From assembly GCA_003290165.1 (NCBI GenBank), contig QNQO01005767.1, positions 1 to 64,000 on the forward strand: DNA of 64,000 nucleotides, written 5' to 3'. Shown in pieces: positions 1-11,149 of the stretch. Source of the stretch: Berberis thunbergii (lineage: Eukaryota; Streptophyta; Magnoliopsida; Ranunculales; Berberidaceae). Positions within the stretch are counted from its first letter, which is position 1. Every line of letters begins with the position of its first letter. The notes under the pieces are model-generated. The model saw only the letters and a list, made by a program, of their open reading frames with translations. It was not told the origin of the DNA and did no database searches. The position numbers and the translations under genes are program-made.

Positions 1-120
1 ATCGGGACGGGTCGGGATCGGGATGAAATTATTCAATCTCATTAAGACCCGAAAAAATCGGGACGAGCCGGAACGGGATCGGGACGAAAACGGGATCGCA
101 AGATGGGATGCCCACCCCTA
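1..120. mobile_element. Right terminus of a hAT element, rest lies outside the window
   Basis: The segment is full of short subterminal motifs of the CGGGAC/GTCCCG type and ends at 120 in TGCCCACCCCTA, the inverse of the TAGGGGTGGGCA terminus seen at 10043, 19879 and 33319. The candidate target duplication would be GTCTTAGC (121-128). The left half and its duplication are off the window, so the insertion cannot be closed. Confidence 0.6.
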
Positions 121-596
121 GTCTTAGCTAATGTTTTGGTGGTGTTAGAGTATTGGTATCTTGTTGTTTCTTTTAAGGTCTTCATTCCCTTTGCAAGGCC
201 TCAATTTTTTGACACTACCACATCCATTCTTTGACATCACAAACTCTAAAAATTTTAGATATGCTAAAGGATGCTACCAATAAAAAGGGTATTATTTTAA
301 TCTTTTCTCATTTATTTTCCTCTTTTCACAGGAACAATAACCAACAACCATCGCTCTGTCTTCTTTTTCTTCTTCCCTCTTCTTATCAAGAACAACCCCA
401 CCCTCCTCCAAGGTGGTATGCCGAAGGCATGACACAACCCATGCCGCAATTATGACATCGCCACTGGCAATAAATCTCAACCCTTCATCTCAACAACACC
501 CTTCACATTTTGGGTAATTTAGTAGATGTCCTTAATTAAGCTAGCAAATTTTCATTGTATGTTTTTATTTTCATATTTCATAATTTAGGTACCAAT
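121..596. other. No gene recognised
   Basis: AT-rich sequence without a credible coding region. The motif GCCGAAGGCA(T/C)GAC occurs at about 420 and again at about 605, which suggests short repeated material of unknown origin. Confidence 0.5.
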
Positions 597-951
597 TAGA
601 GGATTGCCGAAGGCACGACCCAAGGATCAGGGTATATGCTATGTGAAAAGTATATGGTCGCACAGAGAATTGTTATGTTCACGTTTACCCTAGTGATTTC
701 CTTCCTAAACACGAGTTGGGATATTGATTTTTTTGAAATTGTCAGAGATACTTGAATGTACAAGTTAGGTGAGTGGTAGGTCTCAACAAACAAGTGGTAT
801 CAGAGCTGAAAATGGTAGTAGAATATGTAGACAGAAGTTCACGCACGTACCTAGAGCATAAACAAGTGGTATCAGAGCTAATGATTCAGCTAGAGAGCGC
901 CAGCAAGTGTTATCAGAATCAAAAGTGGTATCAGCGCCAGAATTAGTATCA
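597..951 (+). repeat. LTR-retroelement relic with repeated primer-binding-site-like motifs
   Basis: A possible LTR end (..CTCAACA, about 786) is followed by AAGTGGTATCAGAGC, the sequence complementary to the 3' end of plant initiator-Met tRNA used as primer-binding site by many LTR elements. Near-copies follow at about 866, 905 and 924. No gag or pol coding is visible. The relic is interrupted at 955 by a TIR element and seems to resume at 2714. Confidence 0.45.
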
Positions 952-954
952 TAA

Positions 955-2710
955 GAGCATCTTCAACGGTAAAAGTTAAATTAAGGCATTTTAACCAAAA
1001 TCTGATCTTAGGACTCCCTTATTTCTTTCATCAGTTCAACCACATTTTTCACTTTAACTTTTTCATCATTATTTAAATATATCTTTCATTTTTTTATATC
1101 AACTTAATTTCAATTATACTATTATTAATATGAATAACAAGAACTACCAAATAGTAATATTCTGATACTGTATAAACTACCAATTTACTAGCATCAGGCA
1201 CGCGCCATGTGCGTGGATAAAAGGCTATCGTTAAAAATGTGATAATGTGAATTTTTATCTCATTTTATAAGAATAAATTTTATTTGAGATTTTTTTTAAA
1301 TACTTGAAGGGGTAAATTGTGATTTTGAATAATTGAAGGATTTTTATATAATTATTTATAAGGAATTTTATATAATTATGCAAGAGTTTGAAGAGCCACT
1401 TAAAATTTAAAATGTTAAAGTTTATTCAACATTATATTACCTAAATACTCTTAACATTTTTTTTATTAGTTTTTATTTAATGTAGATTAAATAGTTATTT
1501 TTCATCTTGTGAGAGATATTATCCAAATTCATCCACCCAATGCAAAACCAACATGACCCCTTACAAACACTTTTTTATCAAGTTATAAATAAGTATTTAG
1601 ACCATGTTTGTTTTGAATCATTTTAATTTAAGTTAGAAAAATTGAACCCATTAGTTTTTTGTAACATACCATTGTTTTAAAAAATGTTTTCTGCCTCGAG
1701 GCGATCAAGCTTTTTTTCAAGGTGTTAGCGAGACGTTTTTCGTAAAAAATAATGAAAAAATATTTTTAAAAAAATTACACTTCAACACCACATGCAAATG
1801 AGAAAAGAAATGATGTTAATTCTTAATACGTGGCCATTTCAATTAATAAAAATTTGTCATGTACTCACCCTACATCTTTTGTCTTATATCACTTTTATGT
1901 AATTTCTTAGAATTATTGAAAGCAAATTGGACAAACTTAATATAAGACGAAGACACACATTCATTGTTCTAAGGAGTAGCTGTCATTATATAGTTTAGAT
2001 TTGTTATAAAATAATACGAATAAAATAAAAAAACAAAACATTTATAACTTTGAAATTTTTACGGTAATCAATTTTCATCATTTGACTGAAATTAGAAGAC
2101 AATGTGGTAGTTGAATCGTTATGGATGTAAACAATGTTATTTAAATTTGTGGTTAAAAACAATATGTTGTAGTTGAAATTGTGTGGATATAATATGTTGT
2201 TAAAATATGTGTTGACAAGAAAATGCGGGTAGTTGAATTGTGTGATTGTAAACAACACTCCATAATTTATGGCTCTAGCTATAAACAAATGTCACGTAAG
2301 AAAGATATCAACTTCACACATTTCTACTTGTTCTTGTTATAAACTTAAAGATGCATATGGATCCGTCTAATTTTCTGATTAATATGATTATCGAGGAGGA
2401 TGATTATGATAATAACTTTTTTTTATCATTAAAGACGAAGATGCTTGAGTATTGGAAGAAACACGTAGAGGGTTTTATGATGTCTCTTTTGGTTTTTGTT
2501 GTTTAATTTGATAAATTAAAAGAATAAATTTTTTTCCAATATTTTATATTACCATTGATAGTTAAGGTATGATATGTATGCCTTCAAAATATAGGGAAAA
2601 CGGGGGAGGGACTAGTATAAAATTGAGGGTCTTATAGGTGTTCATTAGAGCACTTTTTCTCACAGAAGACACCAAACTGACCCAATTTGGAATCTCCCTT
2701 AAAGATGCTC
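955..2710. mobile_element. TIR DNA transposon without coding capacity (PIF/Harbinger-like ends)
   Basis: The left end GAGCATCTTCAACGG (955-969) and the reverse complement of the right end GAGCATCTTTAAGGG (2696-2710) match at 13 of 15 positions. They are flanked by TAA on both sides (952-954 and 2711-2713), the target-site pattern of PIF/Harbinger elements. The inside is AT-rich and shows no transposase. The same kind of PBS-like relic lies on both sides, as expected if one older element was split by this insertion. Confidence 0.55.
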
Positions 2711-2713
2711 TAA

Positions 2714-2854
2714 TGTAGACCTTGGTATGCACATATGTCAATCGCGCTAATAAGTGTATCAGAGCCGAAAGTGGCATAAGAGTCATGGATTCAAGTACTT
2801 ATACATGCCTAGGCCAACAAGTGTATCAGAATTGACGATTTAACTCAAACAAGT
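2714..2854 (+). repeat. Second part of the PBS-like relic
   Basis: Degenerate AAGTGTATCAGAGCC-type motifs occur at about 2753 and 2818, like those at 790-950. Together with the TAA-flanked element between them, this suggests one interrupted repeat unit. Confidence 0.4.
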
Positions 2855-5502
2855 TGTAACGACCTCTATTTAATATATAATAATTTTTTAATTAATAATT
2901 AATTATTTATTTATTTTTAATTTTATTAAATGGGCGGTGCCATCAAGTAGAAAGATGGGTGTCACCTAACCTCGAGGCAAGGCCCTAATAGAAATGATTT
3001 GGTCTTAGTAGGAATAAATAGGGGTTAGGTTCTTCTATTTGTTATCTCGCCGCTAACCAAAAAAAAAAAAAAAAAAAGAAGAAGAGAGGGAGAAAGGAAG
3101 AAGGAGAAAAACAAAGGCAAAAAAAAAGAAAGAGGTGAGTCTTTGCTATTTTCTTTTCCGTTTTTCGTTTCCTTTTGTAGCCCATGATGTGATTAAGCAT
3201 GGATGTGTTGTAGCATAGGATGGGTTTTCTTGTATGATGGGTATGATGTGAATGATGGGAAAGGGGGGGTTTGTGAGTCTCATCGTACCTTAATTTTTTT
3301 TTTTTTACTATTGAATTGCATGTTTGTCTTTTTGATTTATTTGCATAAAGTTGATGGGATCTGTGACTGACGTGACACAAGGTTTGTGAGTCCCTTTTGT
3401 TAATGATGGGAAGGTGAGTCTCGATTGTTAAAAGTGAGTCTTCTTGTTTTTTTTTTCTACATGTAGTTTTATATTGATTTTTACTTTCAAAATAAGATTT
3501 GAAAGCTACCTTTTGTGTAAGAAAGCAAAACTACCTTTTGTGTCAGAAAATGCAAAACAGAGTTTCTTTTCTACACTTTTTTGTTATCATGATTAGAACA
3601 ATGCCCTATCCTCCTCTTATTTGTATACTTTTTGTTTTCTTTTCGGCCTTTTATGTACCCTCCCGTCTATTTACCTATTTGATATAATATTCATGATGTC
3701 ATCAGTTTGATATTCGGATATAATAAAAACCTCAACAGTTATGCTTCTCACTTGTGCCCCTATATAATGGTGTGGCACTACATTATGAAAAACAGTTGAC
3801 TTTTGTTTAGAATGCTATGTTTCTTTAGCAGGACAAAAGATAGTTTACTAACTAATTCATTATAGCTATCTGCGGTGTAAGCATTATTGACTAACTATGT
3901 TAGGATTCAAGTCCTCTTAATGATCACACTGATATATTTAGAATTTTGATTTCATTTTTATATTATATTTTTATTTCTTTACAAAGGCTTCACAAATCAT
4001 TTTGATCTAGTTTCTTTGACTTGTAATTTGAGTCATATATTGGAACATGTGTATGCTTTGTGCAGTAGTTTATTTAAAAGGTTTTTGGGGTGTCCAACTA
4101 AATTTGGATATTTGAATCAAGGAGTTACCTGCATTGCCATGATGTTATGGGAGCCTGATTAATGAATATGCTATGTTATGTTTTCCCCACCAAATGTGGG
4201 TGATTAGATTGTGAATTAATTCAGGTAGGACAAAATGTCATTGTGAAAAAATTCTGAATATATGAAAAATAAATGATATTAGTGTAAACCTGAATTCTGA
4301 AAATATAAACACTTGGGCTTGTATCACTTAGAACTACCACATCTCTTTTGTTATGTATTACCCCTCTATTACTAGAGAAACTAAATGACCAGAGGGTCGT
4401 CTTGCGGAGTTGGGGGCACCCATTCTTACTAGAGAAACTAAAATAACCTTCGGGTTAGTCTTGGCGAAAATGTGGGTGAATTGGTATGCCCTAAAATAGG
4501 CTTTGATATTTATCCGTAAAAAATGTGACGTGAGTTAATGCGCATTGATAGCCAAGGGTGGCTTTTGGTACTCATATAGTTAGGGGTATCCGCGATGCAT
4601 GCCTGTATGTGATGTCCCCACTTAGGCATGGATGACGGAGTAGTCTTCCTTTATATGAGATAGGCATACGAGCATGTATGTTCAGCACGGAGTGGTGCGA
4701 ATGTGGGTATCGTCTAAGTGATCAATCCGTTAAAAAGATGAACCTAATCAAATAAAAAGAATAAATGACGTTGCATTGTCTCTAAATTCTTTTATGCAGG
4801 ATGACAAGTCCACTAAACATTTCTGCAGGTCCGACTTGCCCATAGTCAACTCTTATAGGGTAAGTACAGGTAAATGCATATTTACTTATTAGAATTAAGA
4901 TACGAATGCCTCGTGGAGGAACTACCTGTGTGTTTTTTATTTCTCTATAGTACTATTTTTGGTCATATCTTGTAATTTCCTTTATTGATTTTTGGGGGGA
5001 AATAAAGAGATTTTCACACCAGCTTTATTGCTGACCCCAAGTGGCTTTGGCTTCTTGGGTACATTCTCGAAGGATGTAGCCGACTAGCTTATTTTCAGGA
5101 TACAGAATCTCGGGCGGGCTTAGAGCATTTCGTACCATACGTGACGAGCATTGCTGGGAGTTGCGCGTGTTCGAAAGATTAGATCTTTCTATTTGTAGGT
5201 GTTAGTTTAATTCTTGTTAAATTGAACTCGGATTATTTCATTTTTTTGAGTGATACATTCTAAAGTGTTTGAACTTGTTAGCGTGGCTCTGCGAGTTTTA
5301 AAATTTTCTTCCTTTGATGGACTTTTAGATCAGTTGGTGTTTTTTCCCTCTAATTGGGTAAATTGCTGCATAATTTTTATTTCTCGTGGATGCCAACTGT
5401 TATTGGCGGGAATGAAAATTCATGTCTCGACTTTGGGAAAACGGATAATCTTACATGGATTTTTGGGATTTTCATTTTTCTCGAAAATTGGGAGCCGTGA
5501 CA
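2855..5502 (+). mobile_element. 5' LTR of a Ty3/gypsy retrotransposon
   Basis: It starts TGTAACGACCTC and ends GGAGCCGTGACA, whose reverse complement is TGTCACGGCTCC, so the tips are an imperfect inverted repeat with TG...CA ends. A primer-binding site follows after three bases. The LTR is about 2.65 kb, long but within the range of plant chromovirus-type elements. An A-rich/GA-rich tract lies at 3058-3135. No second LTR copy was found in the window, so age by LTR divergence cannot be estimated. Confidence 0.75.
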
Positions 5503-5505
5503 GTT

Positions 5506-5518
5506 TGGTATCAGAGCC
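5506..5518 (+). promoter_or_regulatory. Primer-binding site (initiator-Met tRNA)
   Basis: TGGTATCAGAGCC directly after the LTR end matches the canonical plant tRNA-iMet primer-binding site, where reverse transcription of the element would start. Confidence 0.85.
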
Positions 5519-5638
5519 ACAGTTTTACCCTAGGCTAGGGAGAGTCTAGGGGATCCTCGGAATGTGGTTATGGGTAAGCTGTAGAGGTTTTTTTTAATCT
5601 TATGGAGTGTCTAATCATTTCCATTTTTATTGAAGGAT

Positions 5639-6759
5639 ATGGCCGAAAGACATACTTGTCAGAACCCAAATGGGAACGGAAGCAGAAGTAGTGAGAACGT
5701 CGTTCCAAATGAGGGTGGCAATGAAAATGGAAATGGCCATGGTGATAATACTATTCAGTTGAGTCAGGCCATGATGATGTAGTTGCTACAGGGATTGCAA
5801 CAGAATAACAGTCAGGGTGACCCTTTTGCTAGAAGGGTTAAGGAGTTCGGGACTTTGGGTGGAAAGAGGTTCACCGGAGCAAATCCGAGAGATGCAGATG
5901 TCTGGGTTCAAAGCTGTGAGACCGTTTTCAGGAGAATGCAACCCACTGAAGTCAAAAACAAGAGTTAGTTGCACATCACTTGGATGGTGCTGCTAGTCAC
6001 TAGTGGGAGGCTTTATTACCCTCCGTTGATGTTGGCGGTTATGACATGGAGGACTTTAAGGATAGATTTGTGCCTAATGCAGTTAAGGCGCAATGGGCTG
6101 CGGAGTTTAATATGTTGAAGCAGACTGGGAATATGACGGTGGAACAGTATGTCACAAGTTTAACGAGTTGTCCCGTTATGCTCCGTATTTGGTAGACACC
6201 CAGAAAAGAAAAATGCCAAGTTATTGGGGGTTTGCATCACTACCTGTCGAGGGCTCTTCTCACGCCGACAGAGAGAGTTTTGACAGAGTTTTGGATTTAG
6301 CATTGAAATACGAGGAACATAACAAGATGTATCATGAGAGTAGAGAGAAAGGCAAGCAGAAGTTGGGCGAGGTGTCAGGAAACACTCGTCATCAGGGTGC
6401 GCCGCGTGATTTTCGTGGTGACCATAGCCGTTTCCGTCCTTATGATCAAGGGCAAAGGGGTCGACAGTTTCAGAACCAGAAACCTCAAGGTGGATACCAG
6501 AACCAATAACAGGGAGGAAACCAGTTTCACCGTCAGGGTGGAAATCAGTCTCAGAGGCAGGGGTATGACCATTCCCAGAAACAGGATGGTAATCAGTATC
6601 AAAGACATAATGGAAACCAATTCCATCGTCAGGGTAACCAGAGACAAGGTTATCAGGGTTAGCAGAATCAAACTGCCCAAACAGCATCAGGGGCGCACAC
6701 TGATCTGCTACACTTGTGGGCAACCAGGTCATCGAATGCGAGATTGTCGTAAATGGTAG
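5639..6759 (+). pseudogene. Ty3/gypsy gag, broken
   Basis: The reading frame begins at ATG 5639. An in-frame TAG follows after an MMM run near 5780, and later frameshifts or stops occur near 5965, 6160 and 6510. The middle (about 5840-6330) resembles the retrotransposon capsid domain. A long Gln/Arg/Gly-rich stretch follows (6400-6680). The 3' end keeps a CCHC zinc knuckle, CYTCGQPGHRMRDC (about 6710-6750), which binds element RNA in packaging. Gag would form the virus-like particle in the cytoplasm. As read it cannot give a full-length product. Confidence 0.85.
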
Positions 6760-6844
6760 GAACGCGCCCCAGAATAGGCAAGGTCAACCCACCCAAGGGC
6801 GTGTATTTGCTACCTTACCAGATCAGGAAAACGTTCAAGGTACT

Positions 6845-9603
6845 TTTGATTTTCCCTATCTCTAATATTGAAGGTGTTATTTGATACTGGTGCATCATAC
6901 TCTTTCATATCTCGACGTTTGGTAAATCGAATAATGTTGAAAGTTTTTGCCACTGCTATACCATTATGTGTTACCACCCCTTTAGGAGGCTCAGTGACAC
7001 TAAATGAAATATTGTAGAAATTTTAAGATTTCCTTCCTCGACAAAGTATTCCTTGTCGACTTGATTGTGCTTGACTTTGAGGACTTTGATGTGATTTTGG
7101 GAATGGATTGGTTGCGTAAGAACTTAGTCACGCTAGATTGTGCAAAGAAGATAGTTTCCATTCATGCACCAGGCATGCCCCCTGTTTCTCACACTTGTGG
7201 ACATTGTGAAGAGTCAGTAATGTCTAGTTTTCTGTACTTGGTGGGGACGTCAGAGAGAGAGATTCGGGATGTAGAAGTGGTAAGAGATTATGAGGATGTA
7301 TTTCAGGAAATTCTTGGGCTTGCCGCTTAGGCGAGAAGTTGAGTTCCGAATCGATTTAATACCTGGAACCGCTTCTATCTCTAAGGCAGCGTACCGGATG
7401 GCACCTAAGGAGTTGAACGAGATGAAAGTCCAGTTGGACGAGATGTTGCAAAAAGGGTAATTTTCTTGGTGTTTTGTTTGATTTGGCCATACTTATTGAC
7501 ATGTTGTTCATGTTAATGTATATATGTGTAATCCTTTTAAGGTGTGTATGAACCAGGTTCATACGTCAGAGTAATTCTCCGTGGGGAGCACCCGCCATTT
7601 TCATTTCGAAGAAGGATGGTACCTTGAGGATGTGTATTGACTATAGGGAGCTGAACAAAAAGACTATCAAAAACAAGTACCCATTGCCTCGAATTGACGA
7701 TCTTTTTGATCAGTTGAGGGGAGCAGTAGTGTTTTCTCAGTTTGACTTAAGAACTGGATATCATCAGATGGGTATAGAAGAAGATAGTATTCCTCTCACG
7801 ACTTTTCGTACGAGATATGGGTTGTATGAGTTTCCAGTCATGCCTTTTGGTTTGACAAATGCCTGGCCTTTTTCATGGATATGATGAACCGGATCTTTCG
7901 ACCATACTTGGACAAATTCGTCATTATCTTTATCGATGACATTTTGGTTTACTCTCGTAGTGAAGCAGAGCATAGAGAACATCTCAGAACAGTGTTGCAG
8001 ACCTTGAGAGATCAGAAATTATATGCGAAATTTAGCAAGTGCCATTTTTGGGAAAAGAAGTAAAATTCTTAGGGCATGTTGTTTCTAGTCAAGATATAGC
8101 AGTTGATCCTGATAAGGTGAAAGCAGTGAAAGATTGAAAACAACCTACTAATGCAACGGATGAGAGAAGCTTCTTGGGGTTGGCTGGGTACTATAGACGA
8201 TTTATAGAGAAGTTTTCTCTTATCGCTGCACCGTTGACTAAGTTGACCCGCAATAATGTCCAATTTGTTTGGACCAATGAGTGTGAAAAGGCTTTTCAGG
8301 AGTTGAAACACCGATTAACCACTGCGCCCATCCTGACTATCCCAGTTCAAGGTGGGAAGTTGGTGGTCTTCACTGATGCTAGTGGCACAGGTCTGGGTTG
8401 TGTACTGATGCAGAATCAGAAAGTTGTGTCGTACGCCTCACGACAATTGAAGCCTCATGAGAGGCGATATCCTACCCATGACTTGGAATTAGCGGCAGTT
8501 GTGTTTGCTTTGAAGATGTGGCGACACTACCTTTATGGGGAGCATTTTGAGTTGTTCACAGATCACAAGAGTCTTAAGTATTTGTTTTCGCAGAAGGAGT
8601 TGAATATGAGACAACAAAGGTGGGTGGAGTTCATTAGCAGTTATGATTTTGAGATCCTTTACCACCCAGGTAAGGGGAACGTAGTAGCTGATGCTCTCAG
8701 TCGACGACACACTGTTATGGCTTCACTCATGGTAGAGGAGTGGAAGTCTCTTGAGACTATTTCTTCTTGTGGTGTTCAGTTTGTCCAGGGAGCAAACACG
8801 GCTTATGTTGGGAGTTTATCTGTTCGACCTTCTTTGATTAGCAGGGTTTTAGACGAGCAACATAAGAATCCTTGGTTGATGAGTAAATTGGAAGATTTGG
8901 TGCTCAATAACCTAGATGATTGTCCCTCCATGTGGTCAGTTGAGTCCGATGGTGGTTTAAGATTTCACGGGAGACTTTGTGTGCCTGAGATTGCGGGATT
9001 GAAGAAAGAAATTATGGATGAGGCTCATAAGTCACGTTTTACCATTCACACCGGAGGCACAAAAATGTACATGACCTGAAGCGAACCTTCTGGTGGGACG
9101 GCATGAAGAAGGAGGTAGGAGATTATGTATCACGGTGTTTCACTTGTCAACAAGTGAAGGCCGAGCATCAGCGGCCCTCAGGTTTAATGCAACCACTAGA
9201 GATTCTTGTCTGGAAATGGGAAATATATCTATGGACTTTATAGATGGTTTACCGAAGACCCGACGAGGGTAACGAGTCAATTTGGGTTATAGTTGACCGT
9301 TTGACTAAGTCTGCGCACTTTGTTCCGGTTGGGGTGCACCGTACTACCGAACAACTAGCCAGACGATACGTCCGTGAGGTAGTTAGGCTTCACGGAGTAA
9401 CAGTGTCCATTGTGTCTGACCGAGATCCATTGTTTGTAGCTGAGTTTTGGAAGAGTTTCCAGCAAGTCATGGGGACTAGACTAGATTTGAGTACAACTTA
9501 TCATCCTCAGACTGATGGTCAAGCGGAGCGGGTGAATCAGATTTTAGAGGATATACTTCGGGCATGTGTGCTCGATTTTGGAGGTAGTTGGTCCTATAAG
9601 TGA
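6845..9603 (+). pseudogene. Ty3/gypsy pol: protease, RT, RNase H, integrase, 3'-truncated
   Basis: Order of domains: aspartic protease with DTGAS (about 6883), reverse transcriptase with the catalytic IDD of FIDDIL (about 7930), RNase H with TDASGTGLG (about 8370) and FTDHKSL (about 8558), then integrase with an H-H-C-C zinc-binding part (about 9030-9170) and the catalytic D-D-E residues in VDRLTKSAH, SDRDP and GQAERVNQ (9292-9540). PR-RT-RH-IN order marks it as Ty3/gypsy, not copia. Frames change near 7330, 7865, 8060 and 9078, and there is a stop near 8136. Similarity stops at about 9600 inside the integrase; the rest of integrase, any chromodomain, the polypurine tract and the 3' LTR are missing. 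A 100-bp intron-like insert lies in RT (7457-7556). Confidence 0.9.
7457..7556 (+). other. Intron-like 100-bp insert in the RT domain
   Basis: The RT reading frame stops at a TAA directly after the LQKG motif and resumes with FIR at 7558. Removing GT(7457)...AG(7556) rejoins a Gly codon and restores the frame exactly. The insert is T-rich, as plant introns are. It could be a real spliceosomal intron or a chance indel. Confidence 0.5.
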
Positions 9604-10042
9604 ATTACAGTTCATTAAATATGTATGATTTATATATTGCAATCATCTAATTGTATATTTTTTTCCAACATATTGTTCGAAATGAAAGTTGTTGGCCCCA
9701 TTACAAGCTCAAGTGTAGAACAACTAGCAACATACTCAAGAGGATGTCCAACTAGTGGATCAACTCATCCAACCTTTGCGAGAACCCGGGGGGGGGGGGG
9801 GGGGGGCTCATGCGCACCCTGCACATTACCTCGTCATGTGCACCCTTCCTGACAGTCGGATCCAGTTAGATTCAATCTAACGACTCTCTCTTTCCCTCCA
9901 CTCACACTCACTTATTACAATTTAAAACCCCTCTTTTTTTCTCTCTAAACTAAACCACTCAATTATCTCTCTCTCTCACACACAAATTAAAACCACTCAC
10001 TTTCTCACTTATTAATTAAACCACTCAATTATCTCTCACACA
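9604..10042. other. No gene; poly-G tract and CT-rich DNA
   Basis: A run of about 19 G lies at 9788-9806. The segment 9880-10042 is CT/CA-rich and holds AAACCACTCAATTATCTCTC twice (about 9953 and 10018). No coding signal is seen. Confidence 0.5.
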
Positions 10043-10215
10043 TAGGGGTGGGCACGGTCCGGATCGGTTCCAAATTTGGAGGAACCTAACTCGAACCGTT
10101 TAAAATTAACGGATCTGGTCATGTCTGGATCCCCTCATTTTGAACATTGGAAGCGAACCTAACTCGAACAGTTTTGAACGGTCCGGTTCCTACAGTTCCA
10201 AACGGTTCCAAATCT
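10043..10215. mobile_element. Left terminus of a hAT element (family of the ABCB carrier)
   Basis: It starts TAGGGGTGGGCA after CTCACACA (10035-10042, possible target duplication). It is followed by repeated CGGTCC, GAACCG and AAACGGTTCC motifs. The first ~170 bp align closely with 30642-30810. The broken transposase at 11.1-13.7 kb is presumably part of this element. No matching right terminus was found downstream. Confidence 0.7.
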
Positions 10216-11140
10216 AAGTTGATTATGTTTTACACAAGCAAATGTCACACTGCATCTATATATGATAGATTACAGTTACTCAAATATAAGTTGATTATGT
10301 CTTACACAAGCTGCAAGCAGCAACAGACCAGCAACAACAGCAGCAGGCAGCAACAACAGGCCAGCAACAGGAAACAACTACAACTCAAGGTGTTTACCCC
10401 ACATGCCTTGTCTCGGATTATATCACCCTAGCATTTGGTAACTTCAACTGAATCAAGTCTTCTTATGTAACTTATAGCATTAAAAACTTGAGTTGTCATG
10501 CTAATGTGAAAACTAGCCAAAGAATAGGAAAAATAATGGGGGCGAGGGCACAAGACAAACATAAAGGAAGAGAATAGGCACACTGGGAAATCAACACGAT
10601 GTTAATCTAAAGAACTTTTAAAGCATTGCTTGGTTCATGGGAAAATCTCATAGGCTGGATTGGAGAAATGAAAACTGCAGAATCTGACAATGTGTAATAA
10701 TCTAAGTTTACATGGGAATTCGCTTGAAGGTGAACTTCCTGCAACAACTGCAAGCAACAACTGCAACAGGCAGTTCACTAATTCACTACAACTGCAGCAA
10801 CAAATGCAGCAAGCAGCAGCAGCAGGAACATGACGTATAAAACTTGTCTAAATTTTATCACATCAGCTCAAAAAAAATCAAAGAAAAAGCCAACAAGACA
10901 GCAACTTAAAGATTCTTACATAACAACTTAAAGATTCTTACAAGTAGCAAGCAAGCAACAAATTTTTTTATATTGAAACCTGTAAAATCCAAATCCAAAT
11001 ATCGTTCTTCAATAAAAAACAAATATAATTGTATCCAAATCCAAGCTACAAATTCAAGTTGTATCCAATATCTTACATTGAAAACATAAAGAGCTAAGCT
11101 AGGCACTCAAATTAAGCTATCACCAAACCTGTATTGGCAA
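10216..11140. other. hAT internal non-coding part, CAG/CAA-rich
   Basis: CAACAGCAGCAGGCAGCAAC-type low-complexity runs lie at 10310-10385 and 10735-10830. Open frames here are repeat-driven. It probably belongs to the 3' side of the hAT element. Confidence 0.4.
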
Positions 11141-11149
11141 CCTTTGTCT

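Noticed and set aside
3042..3380. 112-codon minus-strand frame
   Set aside because: It lies in the LTR across A-rich and GA-rich tracts; composition explains it and no domain is seen.
6160..6732. 190-codon minus-strand frame
   Set aside because: Antisense shadow of the Gln/Arg-rich gag region of the gypsy element.
10300..10385. Polyglutamine-type coding exon
   Set aside because: CAG/CAA low-complexity repeats in several frames, inside a hAT element, without a supported gene model.
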